A stretch of DNA of 64,000 nt from Hyaloscypha bicolor E (Eukaryota > Ascomycota > Leotiomycetes > Helotiales > Hyaloscyphaceae), in the NCBI RefSeq assembly GCF_002865645.1, contig NW_020194589.1:1100812-1164811 (forward strand). The letters are read 5' to 3'. The notes under the pieces are model-generated. The model searched no databases. It had not been told where the DNA came from and saw only the letters and a program-made list of their open reading frames with translations. Positions within the stretch are counted from its first letter, which is position 1. The number at the start of each line of letters is the position of its first letter. The translations under genes and the position numbers were made by a program. This document shows, one piece after another, positions 25,801-37,768 of this stretch.

Positions 25801-27295
25801 GTGCTCTGAATCCGGTATCTGATTGAACCGATATCGGATTGGAATCTCAGGTCTACTTGTCAAAAAGACTCGTAGCTGGATTCTCTGCATTGATCGAGCT
25901 TCAACTAAGAGTTGCAGAATCATCCGGATATTATTATCATTACTACACTCATCGAGCGCATCAATGACAAGAACGTAGGAAGAATGGCAACTGTTGTCTA
26001 CCTTCGATAACGGACGGAGGACAAGCTGGGACCATTGCTCCCGTAGTGACTGGTGTATAATATCGCTCCGCTCTCTCACAGCGTCGCAAATGTACCGACG
26101 AAGAGTAGGTATACTGTTCGCAAGCTGTATAGCAACGCTTGTAACGAACTTGCCAGCATGGCCTACGTCCCCACCACCTTTTGTGAAGAAGAAGCTAGCC
26201 CCAAGCCGGTTCTTCTCAAAGTATCTCCGCGCAACAGTGCGGGCAATGGTCGACTTTCCCGTTCCAGCTAAGCCACTCAGCCAGAAGATATACCGCTTAT
26301 CTTGTCCGTCAGCCCTGTATGTATCTTGTGAAGAATATCGACGCGGGTATTGTCAAGGCAAGTGGGTTCGTGTTGTCTCTGGTACGAATTGAAGGGTGCA
26401 TCGACGGCGAACTGTAAACCATCGAGCGAGTTATCTAACCATCAGTCACCAGTCAGTATTCGTCTTTACTATAGACCTAATGCGAAGAAATCCATATTGT
26501 GGACTTACTACTATGTGTGGAGATTCCAGACGAAAGCAGCCTTGAACGATCGATGCTTGAACACTTATCGATCTCTTCTCGAAGCCGGCGAAACGCATTA
26601 TTCATTCCCTCGCCATAAATAAGTGGCATATGTATGTCGAAAATGCCTAGCAGAGAGTAAGCCTTGTCTTCTTCGCGCTTAGTTTCACGCTTTTTTGCCC
26701 ATGATAATCGCTCAGTAACGCTGTATTCAAACAGAGTACTCCCTTCAAGCGCCTGGACAGCCAATCCTGTTACCTCGTGGATTATTTGGCCCAACGACTT
26801 CTTATCACCGATTCGCTTGCCCTCTCGGGAAAAGAATTCAACCGATGGTGGAGCAATAAGCTCTTGTAGTGTCCAGCCTCGGGTGAACCATCTGCTCTTC
26901 CGAAAGGCCGCTTCCCATGGCTGGGGGGACAGGTTGTTCTGATTGTGTTTATTTGTCGAAACATCTGACAGATATACGTAGCATTTAGCCGCATTGCGAT
27001 ACCAGCGAAACATGGAGTTAATAGCCTCTGAGAGCTCGGTGTTGTTCGATTTGTCGATGCAACAAGTGTCCACCCAGAAATATTCCAGACTATCACGAGC
27101 GGCTTGGTCTGCGCAGAACTGGATCTTTTGATATCCTGCCTTAATATCCCTAGAACTTTCTGCCAAGTCTATGAAGGTGACCTCTTCATCATCATCTCCC
27201 CAAGTATGCGAAAGTATCGCATAACGCGGGATATCGTCGATCAGGTCCTTGGTCAAGCTGAATTCGCGCTTGCTTTTGCGTCGCAAAAGACGCAT
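22829..27295 (-). CDS. HET-NACHT-WD40 NOD-like receptor (HNWD type), with one apparent frameshift
   Basis: Minus-strand exons 27295..26509, 26434..24895 and 24844..22829; introns 26508..26435 and 24894..24845. The HET domain holds AILSHTWG, FWVDTCCID and TRGWTLQELIAP. The NACHT part has P-loop GLAGTGKST and Walker B VLVIDALDEC. The last exon encodes about 12-13 WD40 repeats of about 42 residues (GHS...FSPDGK.LASAS...T.RLWD). Such receptors trigger heterokaryon-incompatibility cell death when the WD40 part senses a non-self ligand. The standard model breaks between NTRVDILHKIHT and ADGQDKRYIFW: a one-base shift at about 26313-26317 (minus-strand ATACA/GGGCTGAC) puts the two conserved halves in different frames. 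Either the allele is dead or the base was lost in sequencing; the rest shows no stop. Confidence 0.88.
22950..24640 (-). repeat. Tandem WD40-coding repeats (~126 bp unit)
   Basis: About 12 tandem copies of a roughly 126-bp unit inside the receptor gene. Copies starting GHSSG and ending WDPTTGAALQTL are nearly identical, while copies toward the 3' end are more diverged. The repetition also creates a long antisense open frame (23112..24167) that is an artefact. Confidence 0.85.
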
Positions 27296-28200
27296 CTCTG
27301 AGCGCGGACAATGAAAGGCCTGTTCGATTATTCCAGACAGGGGAGTATCTCAGGTGAACCAGCGGAGTTTCAAGAGCAAACCGCAGTGGAATGCTAAGGA
27401 TCCGACGTCAGAACAAAGGTGATCAAGGCCTGAAATAGAGGGGTTCACTGGCCAAACGCCCAAACTTCTCAACCGCCCAAACCCGCAGTTTGACCACAAC
27501 AACACCATAATTTAAAGAAATTAAGCTTGAAGCCGGGCTATTAAGGGCATTCTTTATAATATTAGAAGTTTTTAGAATTTTGGAAGCACTTTGAAGAATA
27601 CGCAAAATTTTGGTGGGGTAGCAAACCCTTATCAGGTACAGCACCAGCAGTACTCGTACTGTATTACTTAGCAAGCGAGCCCATGGTCGGGAAAATCAAC
27701 ATTCCGAGGAGAGTAACTAGTTTATTATTATAGAAAATTAAAATTTAGCTTACTTTTACTAGGGCTGTTTAATAGGTACCTTGTATTTAATAATTATTAA
27801 GTAAACTTTGACTTACTTTTAGTCACGTGACGACTTCTCATAACTACTTGTGGCTATTCATGAGTATATACTCCACTCTACTCGGATTATTAGAGCATTA
27901 CGCTACTCATATCCTACTCACGCTACTCATTAATATTCACGAGTAGTATGAGTAGTATGAGTAGTTCTTTGACACACTGGACATGAACTCAACAGACCTT
28001 ACTATTTTCAACCATTTCGCCACCCTCACTCTGTCCGAGGTCCATCTCAGAGGAGAAACACCTTCGCCCAACATCATGTCTCTTTGCACGTATTATTCTA
28101 ACTTTTCACGTACATTTTCGAGTAGTAACACCGACGGATAGGATCATCCCCAGGCGTCTCTGCCCTAGAACAATCTAGCCTTACTTATTCCATGTACGCA
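27296..28200. other. AT-rich repeat relics and GAGTAGTAT/CTACTCAT inverted motifs
   Basis: Promoter side of the receptor gene, then degenerate sequence. 27490-27830 is AT-rich with TTTAATAATTATTAAG-like runs. 27858-27965 contains repeated CTACTCAT copies followed by inverted GAGTAGTATGAGTAG copies that could pair as a hairpin. It looks like decayed, RIP-affected mobile DNA; no transposase frame is recognisable. Confidence 0.45.
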
Positions 28201-28408
28201 ATTCTCAGCAGCACCTTCAAACCAAATTTTCCCTCGAGACTTTCGCGGCTCTCCAGAAGATTGGAGTGATCCTTTCATAACTCGTTCTCCTAATGCTGGC
28301 CGGTATCTGGTGGCGATGCAAAGCCATCGTATTCTTGGCAAACCACTTGGCGTTCTTAATGAACGCGGTAAGTAGATTTCTTAAGCACAATAATACTATA
28401 TCTTCAGG
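28200..28408 (+). pseudogene. Exon-like relic, family not identified
   Basis: A frame reading PEDWSDPFITRSPNAGRYLV ... LGVLNER runs into a GTAAGT donor at about 28370 with a TTCAG acceptor near 28407. Beyond that, a frame V-V-stop-KDNLSQVYKLLEAQTIYHLL continues to a stop at about 28543. The TAG could be a former CAG. This looks like remains of a gene, but I cannot name the family. Confidence 0.35.
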
Positions 28409-29560
28409 TTGTCTAGAAGGACAATCTTTCCCAAGTATACAAGCTCCTTGAAGCGCAAACTATTTATCATCTTCTGCTCGATCTATTCCACGAGAAGTCA
28501 CAAGTGGACAGACCCTTTAGCTACTCGGGCGATATGGAAACGTAAAGTCAATTTAGACCCGCGGCACTCTGTCATCCAAGACTGGGTCCAAGACTTTTTT
28601 CACCATCATCCACCCTGTGTCACCAACAACGCTTCCTGTCCAAACAGGCTAATCGATGTTGGCCAAGCGGATGGATTACGACCCCCGAAGTTTATGGAAA
28701 CGAAAACGCTTCGTGGTAATGAGTGTCGACTTTACACCACGTTAAGTCACTGCTGGGGACAGAATCAAACCCACCTCTCCGAACCATGCAATCTAACAAA
28801 GATACCCATATGGAAGGTATTTTGTTCAACAGCTCTCTAAAACATACCAAGATGCGATTGTGATCACTCAGAAATTAGGCATACGATATATTTGGATTGA
28901 CTCACTTTGAATTGTACGAGACGATCCTCTCAATTAGCAAACCGAAGCCGCGGATATGACGTCCATCTTCCAGAGATCCTTTCTAACTGTTGCAACTACT
29001 TCTGCAGATGATAGCTCTGCTGGGTGCATTTTAAGCTCCCCAATTCGACGGTGCGAGTCACTACCCCTTCAGAAGATCCTAGGGATTGTTCTCCACTCAA
29101 TCCTGTACGAGGATATCCCGCCGCTGCTGATGACTCCAATGACTGTTAGAGAGCCCGTAAATAAGCGAGGCTGGGTTTTCTAAGAGCTCGTTCTTTCCCC
29201 ACACACAGTTTATTTCACGAGGAATCAATTCTACTGGCGCTATCGATATCGCTACAATTCAGAAGATGGCATCTTTGACCTCGTTACTCCCAGCTTTGAG
29301 GCGTTTATTGGACCACCATGCAGTTTACAGTCTCCAGCAGAGGAGGTGACAGTACCGTGACACTATGGTGGCACTGGGTCAACGATTACACCTCTCATGG
29401 TTTGACTTACGACGAAGACAAGTTTTCACAATCGCTGGAATCATACACTACCACGGCGCGATTACTGGCAAACTGCAAGCACAGTACTGTAACGGATTAC
29501 AGCATCCTGTATTGAGTCACGTGCTGAGCACTTGCTCTTCGCCATGAGCCTGGATTTATC
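28409..29560 (+). pseudogene. Decayed HET-domain gene
   Basis: Pieces of a HET-domain protein in order: WVQDFFHHHPPC, RLIDVG, YTTLSHCWGQNQTHL, then after a frame change near 28815-28827 LSKTYQDAIVITQKLGIRYI, WIDSL, EAADMTSIFQRSFLTVATTS and KRGWVF, then HWVNDYTSHGLTYDEDKF. In the single frame starting at 28827 there are three stops: TGA 28908 (where Cys is expected in WIDSLCI), TAG 28935 (expected Trp) and TAA 29181 (expected Gln in RGWVFQE). The last two are G-to-A and C-to-T changes, as RIP would make. A further frameshift follows about 29430. It is a dead relative of incompatibility genes beside an NLR-type HET gene. Confidence 0.78.
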
Positions 29561-29907
29561 TCTATGTGGAGAACCAGTTCTTGTGGCATGTGGAACTTGG
29601 AGAAACAGGTGGGAGGGATGGTAGAGTTCCTCTTGTCTACAACTCGACACATGCAAGGGCGACCTACCACAAGTGCAGATGTTCCCAATGTACAGAGCTG
29701 GAGAGTAGCTTGAACGCAGGAGTCATGGAAGACAAAAGTTGATTGATGGCATATATACTTGAATAGGGGAGTACCAATATATGATGTGAATAGACGCAAC
29801 AGACTATGAAAGAAATCTTGGTAGCGAGCGACAGGGAGGTAGGTAATCCAAAGACCAACGCCTTTTTAGTGAAATTTCCTCTTGAATGCATTTCAATACT
29901 CAAAAAC
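29561..29907. other. Intergenic 3' flank
   Basis: Between the HET relic and the stop codon of the C2H2 gene. No gene supported; likely 3' UTR of the minus-strand gene. Confidence 0.45.
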
Positions 29908-32900
29908 TCAAGATCCCCTTTGCTGACCCGGCCAATCCGTAAGATTATCAAAATCGTCCTGGGTACCTAGGTTACCCTGGCCAATGAAATAAGACGGTTG
30001 GAACGGTGGCCCACTGTTGTCCGTCATCGGAGCTGGAGATTCGAAGAATGGGGGATAAATTGCGCCAGGATTGATGGTCATTGGCCCTGACACATTATTG
30101 GGTGGTATTGCCCATGGATCTTGCATTGTGTGTTGTTGTGCAAGAGGAGGATAAGGATGTCGGAGAGCGGATGTTCCTGACATATTGTTCATGGTGGGTG
30201 GATGCGGCATTTGTATAGTCGCCGCCATTGGACCGTTATAGCCCATCCCGTCAATGATGCTTGGCCCAGGTCCAGACGCTGATGATGGAGCTAATATATT
30301 ATTTCGCCTTGATGCCGCGCTTCTTTTGAAGTGGGATACTTTCTTCGTCTCGGCAGCCACTCGTAGACTATCTCGCAAAGCTTCTCGGTACCATTCCCGT
30401 TGCAAATCGAAGTCAGCTGGGGGCAATCCGTGCGCTTCTACTCTGGCGTTTATCATTGTGTCATGGATGAACAATATCCTTTCCTGGGCGTAATCAGAGC
30501 GGGGAGTTCCGTAGTCGTAGACTGAGAGTATGTTCAGTGTTGAAAATGGGAAAATTGGGAATCCACTTACAAGGATGCTCCAGAATCTTCATATTTGGTG
30601 CGAGAGTCGTGAATATCGTGTACCACTGACCAAGCTCGAGCTTGGAATTGGCTTTGAGCTTTGACGAGCGTCCATTCTCGTAGCGTGGAATATTTTCAAG
30701 CACCCATCGCTCGCGCTCAAGATTAGGAATACCAGACGGTCCGCCTTTTTTGTTTTTGAGAGAAGTTGTGTAGACGCTGAGATTGTCTTTGATCTGTTTC
30801 CACATAGTATCGTCGAGTTCTCTCAGGAGAGGATTATTCGCATCTTCAAGATGATTCTCCTTTTGGTGCTCCTGTCTTTGAGCCTTCGAGGAAAACTCAT
30901 CGGCACAATCGGGGCAGCGAATCGCGCAGTCTATATTAAGTTGGTGACCTTTGAGTTCATCCTGATCCGGGAATTCGTCCTGACAGCGACTACATTGCAG
31001 TGGGTTGACCTTTCTGACTTGTTTGGTGTGAACGTTTTGCATATGCTCCCTGAATTTGATTAGTTGACCCACTTACAAGGAACCGAGCCTCCGAAAAATA
31101 CATACTTTAGGTGCTGAATAGAATTCCAACCTGGACCTGAGCAAGATCGAAACTTCTCCAAGGTAACTTCATTGACCGAGAATGTGCCGGGGGCAATGGC
31201 GTTGTGAATACATCTGAGCGGGCGCGCCTTACTACCTTGTGAGGAATTGGATCTCACGGTACTTTTAACCAACTGATTCGGATCGTCTTGGGATATGCTG
31301 TCATCTCTGGTTGGGTTAGAGCCTCCGGAACCACTGCCTAGACCTTCTTTGGAATTAGTCTGTGGATGGCTGACGAGTCGGAAATATCAAACATGGATGG
31401 GTTTAATGTCGATCGTTCAACTAAAGGCCCTAACGGAGCAAACCAACAAGACAGGATCAAGAGACTGGTTGACAGAGAAGGGAGCTGAGGACCTACTTGG
31501 ATTGATTTGTTCTAAATTGGAAGCAGACTCGCTCCGCTGAGTGCCGCTTGATGATGGAGAGGGTCCATTGGACGATCCAGGGCACTCCGTGGGAGCCCCG
31601 CTATGTCCCACGAGGTTAAATGCCTCGAACTCGAGAAGGTCAAGTAGTGAGAGTTCGTGAATCTCGTCGACTGGTTCGCTGTGCTCAGGCGATGAATATT
31701 CTAGCTTGCCGATAATGTTCTGGTAGAATATTTCTGCGACAGCTGGATCGGTCCTTAACACATCCTCTTTGATGAAAGCCTCCAATTTGTCGTCGTGGTT
31801 GGCTTTGGTTGTGCCCCCATTGCTCGAGGAATCTGACCAATTGGAGGATGTCTTTGAATTAGTGGACTCATCGCCTTCGGTTGATTGTCCATCTGGTTCG
31901 TGAGTTGAAGATGCATCCGGTTGGGATCCACTGTTTGAAATCGTGAATGAAGATCGATCTATGTTCTCCTCGTCTGATTGCGGTTTGGTCGCATTAGGGC
32001 TGCTGCAATAGGAGCTGTGGATCGTAAGTAAATCGGCCTAGCAATACCCGCCGTGTCAACTTACTGGTTCCCATTGATGGTAGTAAGAGGTACTCGCCAA
32101 GACTCAATTCCAATCTTGCAACAACCGACTGCCATAACAGGTTGATCAATCGATGATATTGAAGTGGGCCAGTCCTGCTGTGGTATACGTCGAACAATTG
32201 TCAAGTCGGAGAGATAAATGCTTTGCTCTGAGCCAATGGGACGGTAATGATCTGGCGGATCGATGTTCATTTTGTCGTTAGTCTCGGACATCCGCGTAGG
32301 AGAAGAGGAACGACCTGAAACCCATTAATTCATGCAAATGTTAAACGGAGAAGTTAAGAATGTGAGACTGACTAGACGAGGGGCTCGGAGAATGCGGGGT
32401 GCTAAAAACATGGTCAGACCAGCTTTCGAGACTATCGCTCCTCCTCGATTCTAGGCTCTCAGGGCTGTCACTTGTAAGTGCATTGACGACATCAGATGAA
32501 TTGTCACTAGGGTTAATCATAATTAGCGTTGAAACTCTGCGCGGCAGAGAACTCCATGCTCACTGAAAATTTTCGGCATCAAAAGGAGTCCGGTCGTCAA
32601 GCTTTTGTTTCTTCCGTGTATAATCGTCTTCATTGGGTGGAAAACTGGGAATCATTTTTGGGATCGCTTCCTTGCCCAAATTTGCCGGCGTAGATCGGAT
32701 GGGAACAAATATGGAACGTTTCAAAGTCCTCCGTTTGAACGGCTCTATCTTCTTATTGAATAGGTCCCAGTGTGCCATGGCAGGATCCCTGCGATGCCAC
32801 TGCCGCGGAATGAAGCGAATGGTCACACGTCGCTGCCGTTTTGATCTCGTACGAGAATGCCTTGGAATTCGCTGGAGAGGAAGATTCGAATGTCTTCGCA

Positions 32901-32916
32901 AAGAGCGCTTCCTCAT
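29908..32916 (-). CDS. Fungal C2H2 zinc-finger protein (seven exons)
   Basis: Minus-strand exons 32916..32564, 32506..32373, 32314..32065, 32014..31497, 31337..31106, 31049..30571 and 30521..29908 (859 residues); phases agree at all six junctions. Two junctions have close in-frame alternatives (acceptors giving exon starts at 32002 and 31346). The N-terminal third is basic, then Ser-rich and disordered. The core begins PLRCIHN ... FRSCSGPGWNSIQHLKEHM, then CSRCQDEFPDQDELKGH and CPDCADEFSSKAQRQEHQKENH, the finger arrangement of fungal C2H2 proteins usually followed by a W...YxxLFP-type segment (here LGQWYTIFTTLAPNMKILEHP). The C-terminus is Pro/Asn/Met-rich, like an activation region. Probably nuclear; targets unknown. 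It neighbours the incompatibility-type genes, but a link is not shown. Confidence 0.85.
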
Positions 32917-34060
32917 CAGCCCTCACCGGGGTTAATGTACTAAACAACCACAGTGATGTGTCGACACCCCAATAATACGGGGTCCAGCAAGGCTGCAAGT
33001 TGAGGATGACTTTGCGCTAGCACAAGGCGCTGAGATATAATGTTGGGAATTGGTGATGAACGGTGTGCGCTTTCAATAGAGAATGTGGAATTGGACGAGG
33101 CTGGCTGATAACTGGAAAGTGTGGTAATGGTCATATAGGCAAAGATACACGGGGAAACTCGACTCTTGCAGTTTGAAAGGGAAGTGATCTGCTTTTGAGC
33201 TCCTGAAGGTGGTGCCTACGATGGCTGAGCATAATACGTGATCGCAAAAATGGTCAAATCGAGCATACGTCCTTGACGCCTTGTCCGCGCCGAGAACCCC
33301 CACCACGAGCTCTCGCGGTAACGGAGACGCGTGGGCACCCTCTTCAATGACGCCAGTAAGCTGTATGCCGCAAACACCACGACGGGATTGACAGGGGCAC
33401 GCATCTCCGCAGTGTGGCTTGTAAGCCGTGTGATATTGCATGCAACTTTGATGGGCTGGCTGGTGCCCGTCCCGTACCGCTTGGGCACAGAGAGGGAGGC
33501 GCCAGCAGGCGCCGTCTTTTCGCCGACTCACTTGGGTCTTCAGCAACTCGGAACCTACTATGAAACGGGGACTATCAAATTGTCATCGGTGACCAAAGTT
33601 GATGGTTTGCACGCCGTGAACATAGGGAGGCACACCGAATTTTGCTTTTTACAGTGCACGGACCAGTTGCTCATGTCTCGATCCCTGAAAGCTCCCAGTC
33701 GCCCTAACAGCCCTCAGTCGACGAGCTGCGGACTTTAGTGATGCAAAAGACTCTAGTCACTTGCGCGGCACTTGTGTTCGGTCGATGGCGAGGTTCCTAG
33801 CTCCCAACTTTTTGTAGACCACTTAACAAAGAGCCACGGCCCTAAGTGGCCCCCAAACCCGGCAGCCTGCTCGAGGTGCCTCCACGAAAGAACGCAGCGA
33901 CAAAGATGGCATCATATATAGAGACTGAGCCTGAACACTTGGCCAGGGCCATATTCCCCATACATGTCCCTCGCAAGAGACATCTGCATTCAGACACTTT
34001 GGACACGCTGCACTTCATTCCAACGAGTCAAGGGATCTTCATTGAAGGAACCATCACGCC
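32917..34060. other. Intergenic, no gene supported
   Basis: The left part should hold the promoter of the C2H2 gene. Overlapping frames occur on both strands (e.g. 33546..33073 minus) but lack recognisable domains and look like shadows of GC-rich sequence. Confidence 0.4.
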
Positions 34061-34494
34061 ATGAGAGAGATCAGCGAGACGCTTGAGCTCCAAGTCCTGA
34101 AACAAGCAATGGAAATCATTCGCCAAAGACGTGGCAATGAATGCCACAACGATGTGGTCTGCGGAAAGGTATGTCCATATAACTGCTATGATATCGACAG
34201 AAACTCTTCTGACGAATCCTCAGCATTCCGCAGTGAACTACCAAGCAAGCCAGGTCTACGGCCTGCACATGCAAGGACCCAAGGAAAAGATAAGATGCAA
34301 AGCTCTTCACACAAAGTTCGGGCACCCTCGTCAGCGTCGAGTCTCGTCCCAAGGTGGCCTTTACTCGATGAGGGGAAAGGATGGGTCGGGAGACAAGCCA
34401 AAACCGAAGCCACAACCTATTGACCCAGGTAAGAAACCATATGCAGATGAAATGATACGTCGAACGCTAATCTTCCGCAGGCCAAGGCCGATAG
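34061..34494 (+). CDS. Possible small hypothetical protein (three exons)
   Basis: Tentative model 34061..34168, 34224..34428, 34481..34494 giving 108 residues; donors GTATGT and GTAAGA, acceptors TCAG and GCAG, phases consistent. The protein starts MREISETLELQVLKQAMEII, probably helical, then becomes basic (KPKPKPQP near the end). No signal peptide, no membrane segment and no family that I recognise. The evidence is only splice-site and frame agreement, so it may be chance. Confidence 0.3.
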
Positions 34495-35849
34495 ATGTTT
34501 GTATAGATGTCGGGTGCTTTGAGGATGAGGTGGATTCGGATCTTCGGCAATGGAAGCGGGTGTTGCCATCTGCATGCTGTTCCATTATGGAGTTGAGTGT
34601 CTATTGTCAGCGTTATTGTGAAGTGCCACTGTAGGATTCTTTGACCGCCTTGTGTTGTTCTCTGCTGTGGGAAATTAGCAAGACGTCTCTTTTGGCGTCG
34701 GAAGCGGGGCAAATTGGTTGGCCCAAGCGACATACACGACAATAAGCAAATTAATTGCTTTCAAGGTCCTCGAGGACGCACGTTCGTCTTGTTTTGAGGG
34801 TTGGAAGTGGAGGGAAGAAAGGAAATGGCGATTTCCAAGTCATGATATCCACTTTTCCAGGGACAGCAGGATCGGAGTTCCCTTGCATGAACTGTATCAG
34901 GAAGGCACAAGCAGCTTCTACTGTCCACGAAATAAATCTTATGAAATCGAGAGCATCACAGCATGCGCTTCTGACCTTACGCCATTTAGAGAAACAAGAT
35001 TCACACTTTTGAAGGCCCTTCATAAAAGGATCATAGCACATAAGGTGCAGGCACCCGCCGTCGCAGTACATCTCAGCACGCCGGCGTATTTTCACTCACT
35101 ATAATACATCCGTCAAACTCGATGGATCTATTGAAGTCTCGTTTCTTGGCTGGCATTCGCCCACCACTCTGGAGTGAAAAAGCTTTTAAATACTTCATCC
35201 TGTCTTGAGGTTCGAATTGATTCTGTTGTGGGTGCACGTGATACACATCACCTGACTTGCCGCGCAAGTGGCTCACTTCCAATCGCCTCAAAACGCCACT
35301 CCCATCAGCCACCAAGCATCCTAAAAAATCAAGCAATTTTCAACGATACGCCCTCGCGCAAAATCGCCTTTTTCGTCCTCTTTGAGCTGTACTCTGTTAA
35401 CTAATCATCTTTTATTCCGCTCTCTGCGGGCCATCCCCAGCTTCCCCGCAGTCCTGCATCCCATCCTGCCATGGTTGCAACCCCGACTCCGTCAGTCCCC
35501 GCTGCTCCTCCCTGTAAACAGGATTTTCGGCCGGTGCAAGAACGACCGAGGTCACAGCGAGCTGCTCGGAATCCAGCGATTTCTGTCAAATGACCGCGCT
35601 GTAGTGCCGTCAAATCTTTCTAGCTTCGGGTAGCACGATGCTAGTAAGGGTGTAGTTTTGAGTAGTGGGGCGCAACTTCGCTGGGCTTCTAAACTATATA
35701 TTCTGCTCTTCCCCCAGCTCAACTACCCCTCCTTCTCTTCCCCAGACTCGTCCTCTCCTCTCTTGTCTTCCATATTCCATCCCATACTTCCTCACTTTCA
35801 TCCTTTCTCCTCCTTGATTCTGGTTTGAGTCCAAAGGTGGGGAGGCAGA
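34495..35849. other. Intergenic, transporter promoter side
   Basis: Overlapping weak frames on both strands at 34718-35104 show no known domain. CACGTG at 35235. The pyrimidine-rich stretch 35700-35820 just before the transporter start codon is typical of a fungal core promoter/5' leader. Confidence 0.45.
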
Positions 35850-37768
35850 ATGGCAGCAGATCACGCCCCCAACCAAGATGTGATCGACAAGTCGGCCGCA
35901 GCAGGGGCTCTCGCAGGGCCCATCCACTTCCCGCCCAAAGACGACCTCGCGCACACGAAGAGCATGAACGAAGTGATCCATAACGCGAGGTCGGCGACGG
36001 ATAAGGAGCACAAAATGACGCTCTGGCAGGGCATCAAGTTGTATCCGAAGGCGGTGGGGTGGAGTCTGTTGATTAGTACTTGTATTGCTATGGAGGGGTA
36101 TGATGTTTGCTTGTTGAGCAATTTTTGTGAGTGACACATCTGAAGGAAGGGATAAACTGAAAGCTGATGGAGAATAGATGGCTTCAAGCAGTTTAATCGG
36201 AAGTATGGGGAGCAATTGCCTAGTGGCGAATGGCAGGTTCCTGCGAGGTGGCAGGCGGGGTTGAGTAATGTATGACTGCCTCAAGAAATTCTGGGAAAGA
36301 GATGGATGCTGATGAAAACAGGGTGCCAATGTCGGAGAAGTCATTGGTCTTTTCATCAATGGTTTCGTCTCTGAGCGATTCGGGTACAGATACACGGTTA
36401 TGACTTGTCTCGTACTCATCATTGGTTTTACGGCCATTTTCTTCACGGCTCAGAGTGTGATCGATTTGCAGGTTGCAGAGATCTTGTGTGGTATTCCGTG
36501 GGGTGTCTTCCAGACTCTCACGATCACATACGCCTCTGAAGTCTGTCCCGTTGCTCTTCGTGGATACCTAACCACCTACGTCAATTTCTGCTGGGGTCTT
36601 GGTCAGGTTATTGGCATCGGAGTTATCAAGTCTATGTTACCAAGAACAGATGAGTGGGCATATCGAGTATGCAGACCTTTTTTTACAGCTTCTCATTCCC
36701 CTAGTTCCCCTCCCTAAGGTTGAAACTGGAACAAATCGCTGACTTCCACAGATTCCATACGCCTTGCAATGGATGTGGCCCGTTCCCCTTCTCATCGGTA
36801 TTTTCCTCGCCCCTGAATCCCCATGGTGGCTCGTCCGTAAAGGCCGAACAGAGGAAGCCAAGAAGTCTCTTCTCCGCCTGACCAGCACCAACAAGGAAAC
36901 TGACTTTGACGCCGATGAAACAATTTCAATGATGGTCCACACCACCGCTCTCGAAGAGAAGATCACCTCTGGAGCCACTTACTGGGATTGCTTCAAGGGA
37001 ACCGACCTCCGACGCACCGAAATTGTCTGCATGGTATGGGCCATTCAGAATCTTTCTGGAAACTCCTTCTCCGGATACTCCACCTATTTCCTCGAGCAAG
37101 CCGGCCTCCCAGATTACAAAGCCTACGACTTCGCCCTCGGTCAATACAGCATCAACATGGCCGGTGTCTTTGGCGCGTGGTTCCTCATGTCCCTCGGCAT
37201 CGGTCGACGTTCTCTCTACCTCTACGGCCTCTGCGGTCTCTGCTCCATGCTCTTCATCCTCGGCTTCCTCGGTCTCGTCCCACATGAACACAAAAAGGAA
37301 GCCTCCCTCGCCACCGGCGCCATCATGCTAGTCTGGGCCCTCTTCTACCAGCTCTCCGTCGGCACAGTCTGCTACTCCCTCGTCGCTGAGATCTCCACCC
37401 GCCGCCTCCAAATCAAGACCGTCGTCCTCGGCCGCAACCTCTACAACGTCGTCGGCATCATCTGCTCCGTGCTCACGCCATACATGCTCAACCCCGGAAG
37501 CTGGAACTGGGCCAACTTCACCGGCTTCTTCTGGGCGGGCATCTGCTTCCTCTGTATCATCTATACGTATTTCAGGGTTCCCGAGCCCAGTGGACGCAGT
37601 TTTGCGGAACTGGATTTGTTGTTTGAGAGGGGGATTAGCGCGAGGAATTTTGCGAGCACCGAGGTGGATGTTTTTGAAGATGAGGTGGGGTTGAATAAGG
37701 AGGTTGTGGGGAGGTATGAGGAGAAGATGGAGGGGAGTGTGAGGCATGATGAGAAGTTGGAGGGATGA
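35850..37768 (+). CDS. MFS sugar transporter, alpha-glucoside (maltose) permease type
   Basis: Exons 35850..36126, 36178..36269, 36322..36666 and 36752..37768 (576 residues, normal for the family); introns 51, 52 and 85 nt. Major facilitator superfamily, sugar porter group, with 12 expected membrane helices. Seen: GYDVCLLSNFYGFKQF in helix 1, RWQAGLSNGANVGEVIGLF, ERFGYRYT (loop 2-3 motif), PESPWWLVRKGR after helix 6 and VPEPSGRSFAELDLLFERGI after helix 12. The N-terminal tail of about 70 residues and the RWQ-GL-NG motif resemble fungal alpha-glucoside:proton symporters (Mal/Agt type), in the plasma membrane. The exact sugar cannot be read from sequence. No glucosidase gene lies beside it, so it is not in an obvious MAL cluster. 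Confidence 0.92.

Noticed and set aside
33073..33546. 157-codon minus-strand frame
   Set aside because: Low-complexity, Cys/His scattered without a finger pattern; competes with an equally open plus frame.
34718..35104. Overlapping 128- and 114-codon frames on opposite strands
   Set aside because: Cys-rich minus reading looked suggestive of a small secreted protein, but there is no signal peptide and no splice support.
36926..37747. Minus-strand frames of 121 and 139 codons
   Set aside because: Antisense to the MFS transporter; acidic composition is a mirror of its codon usage.
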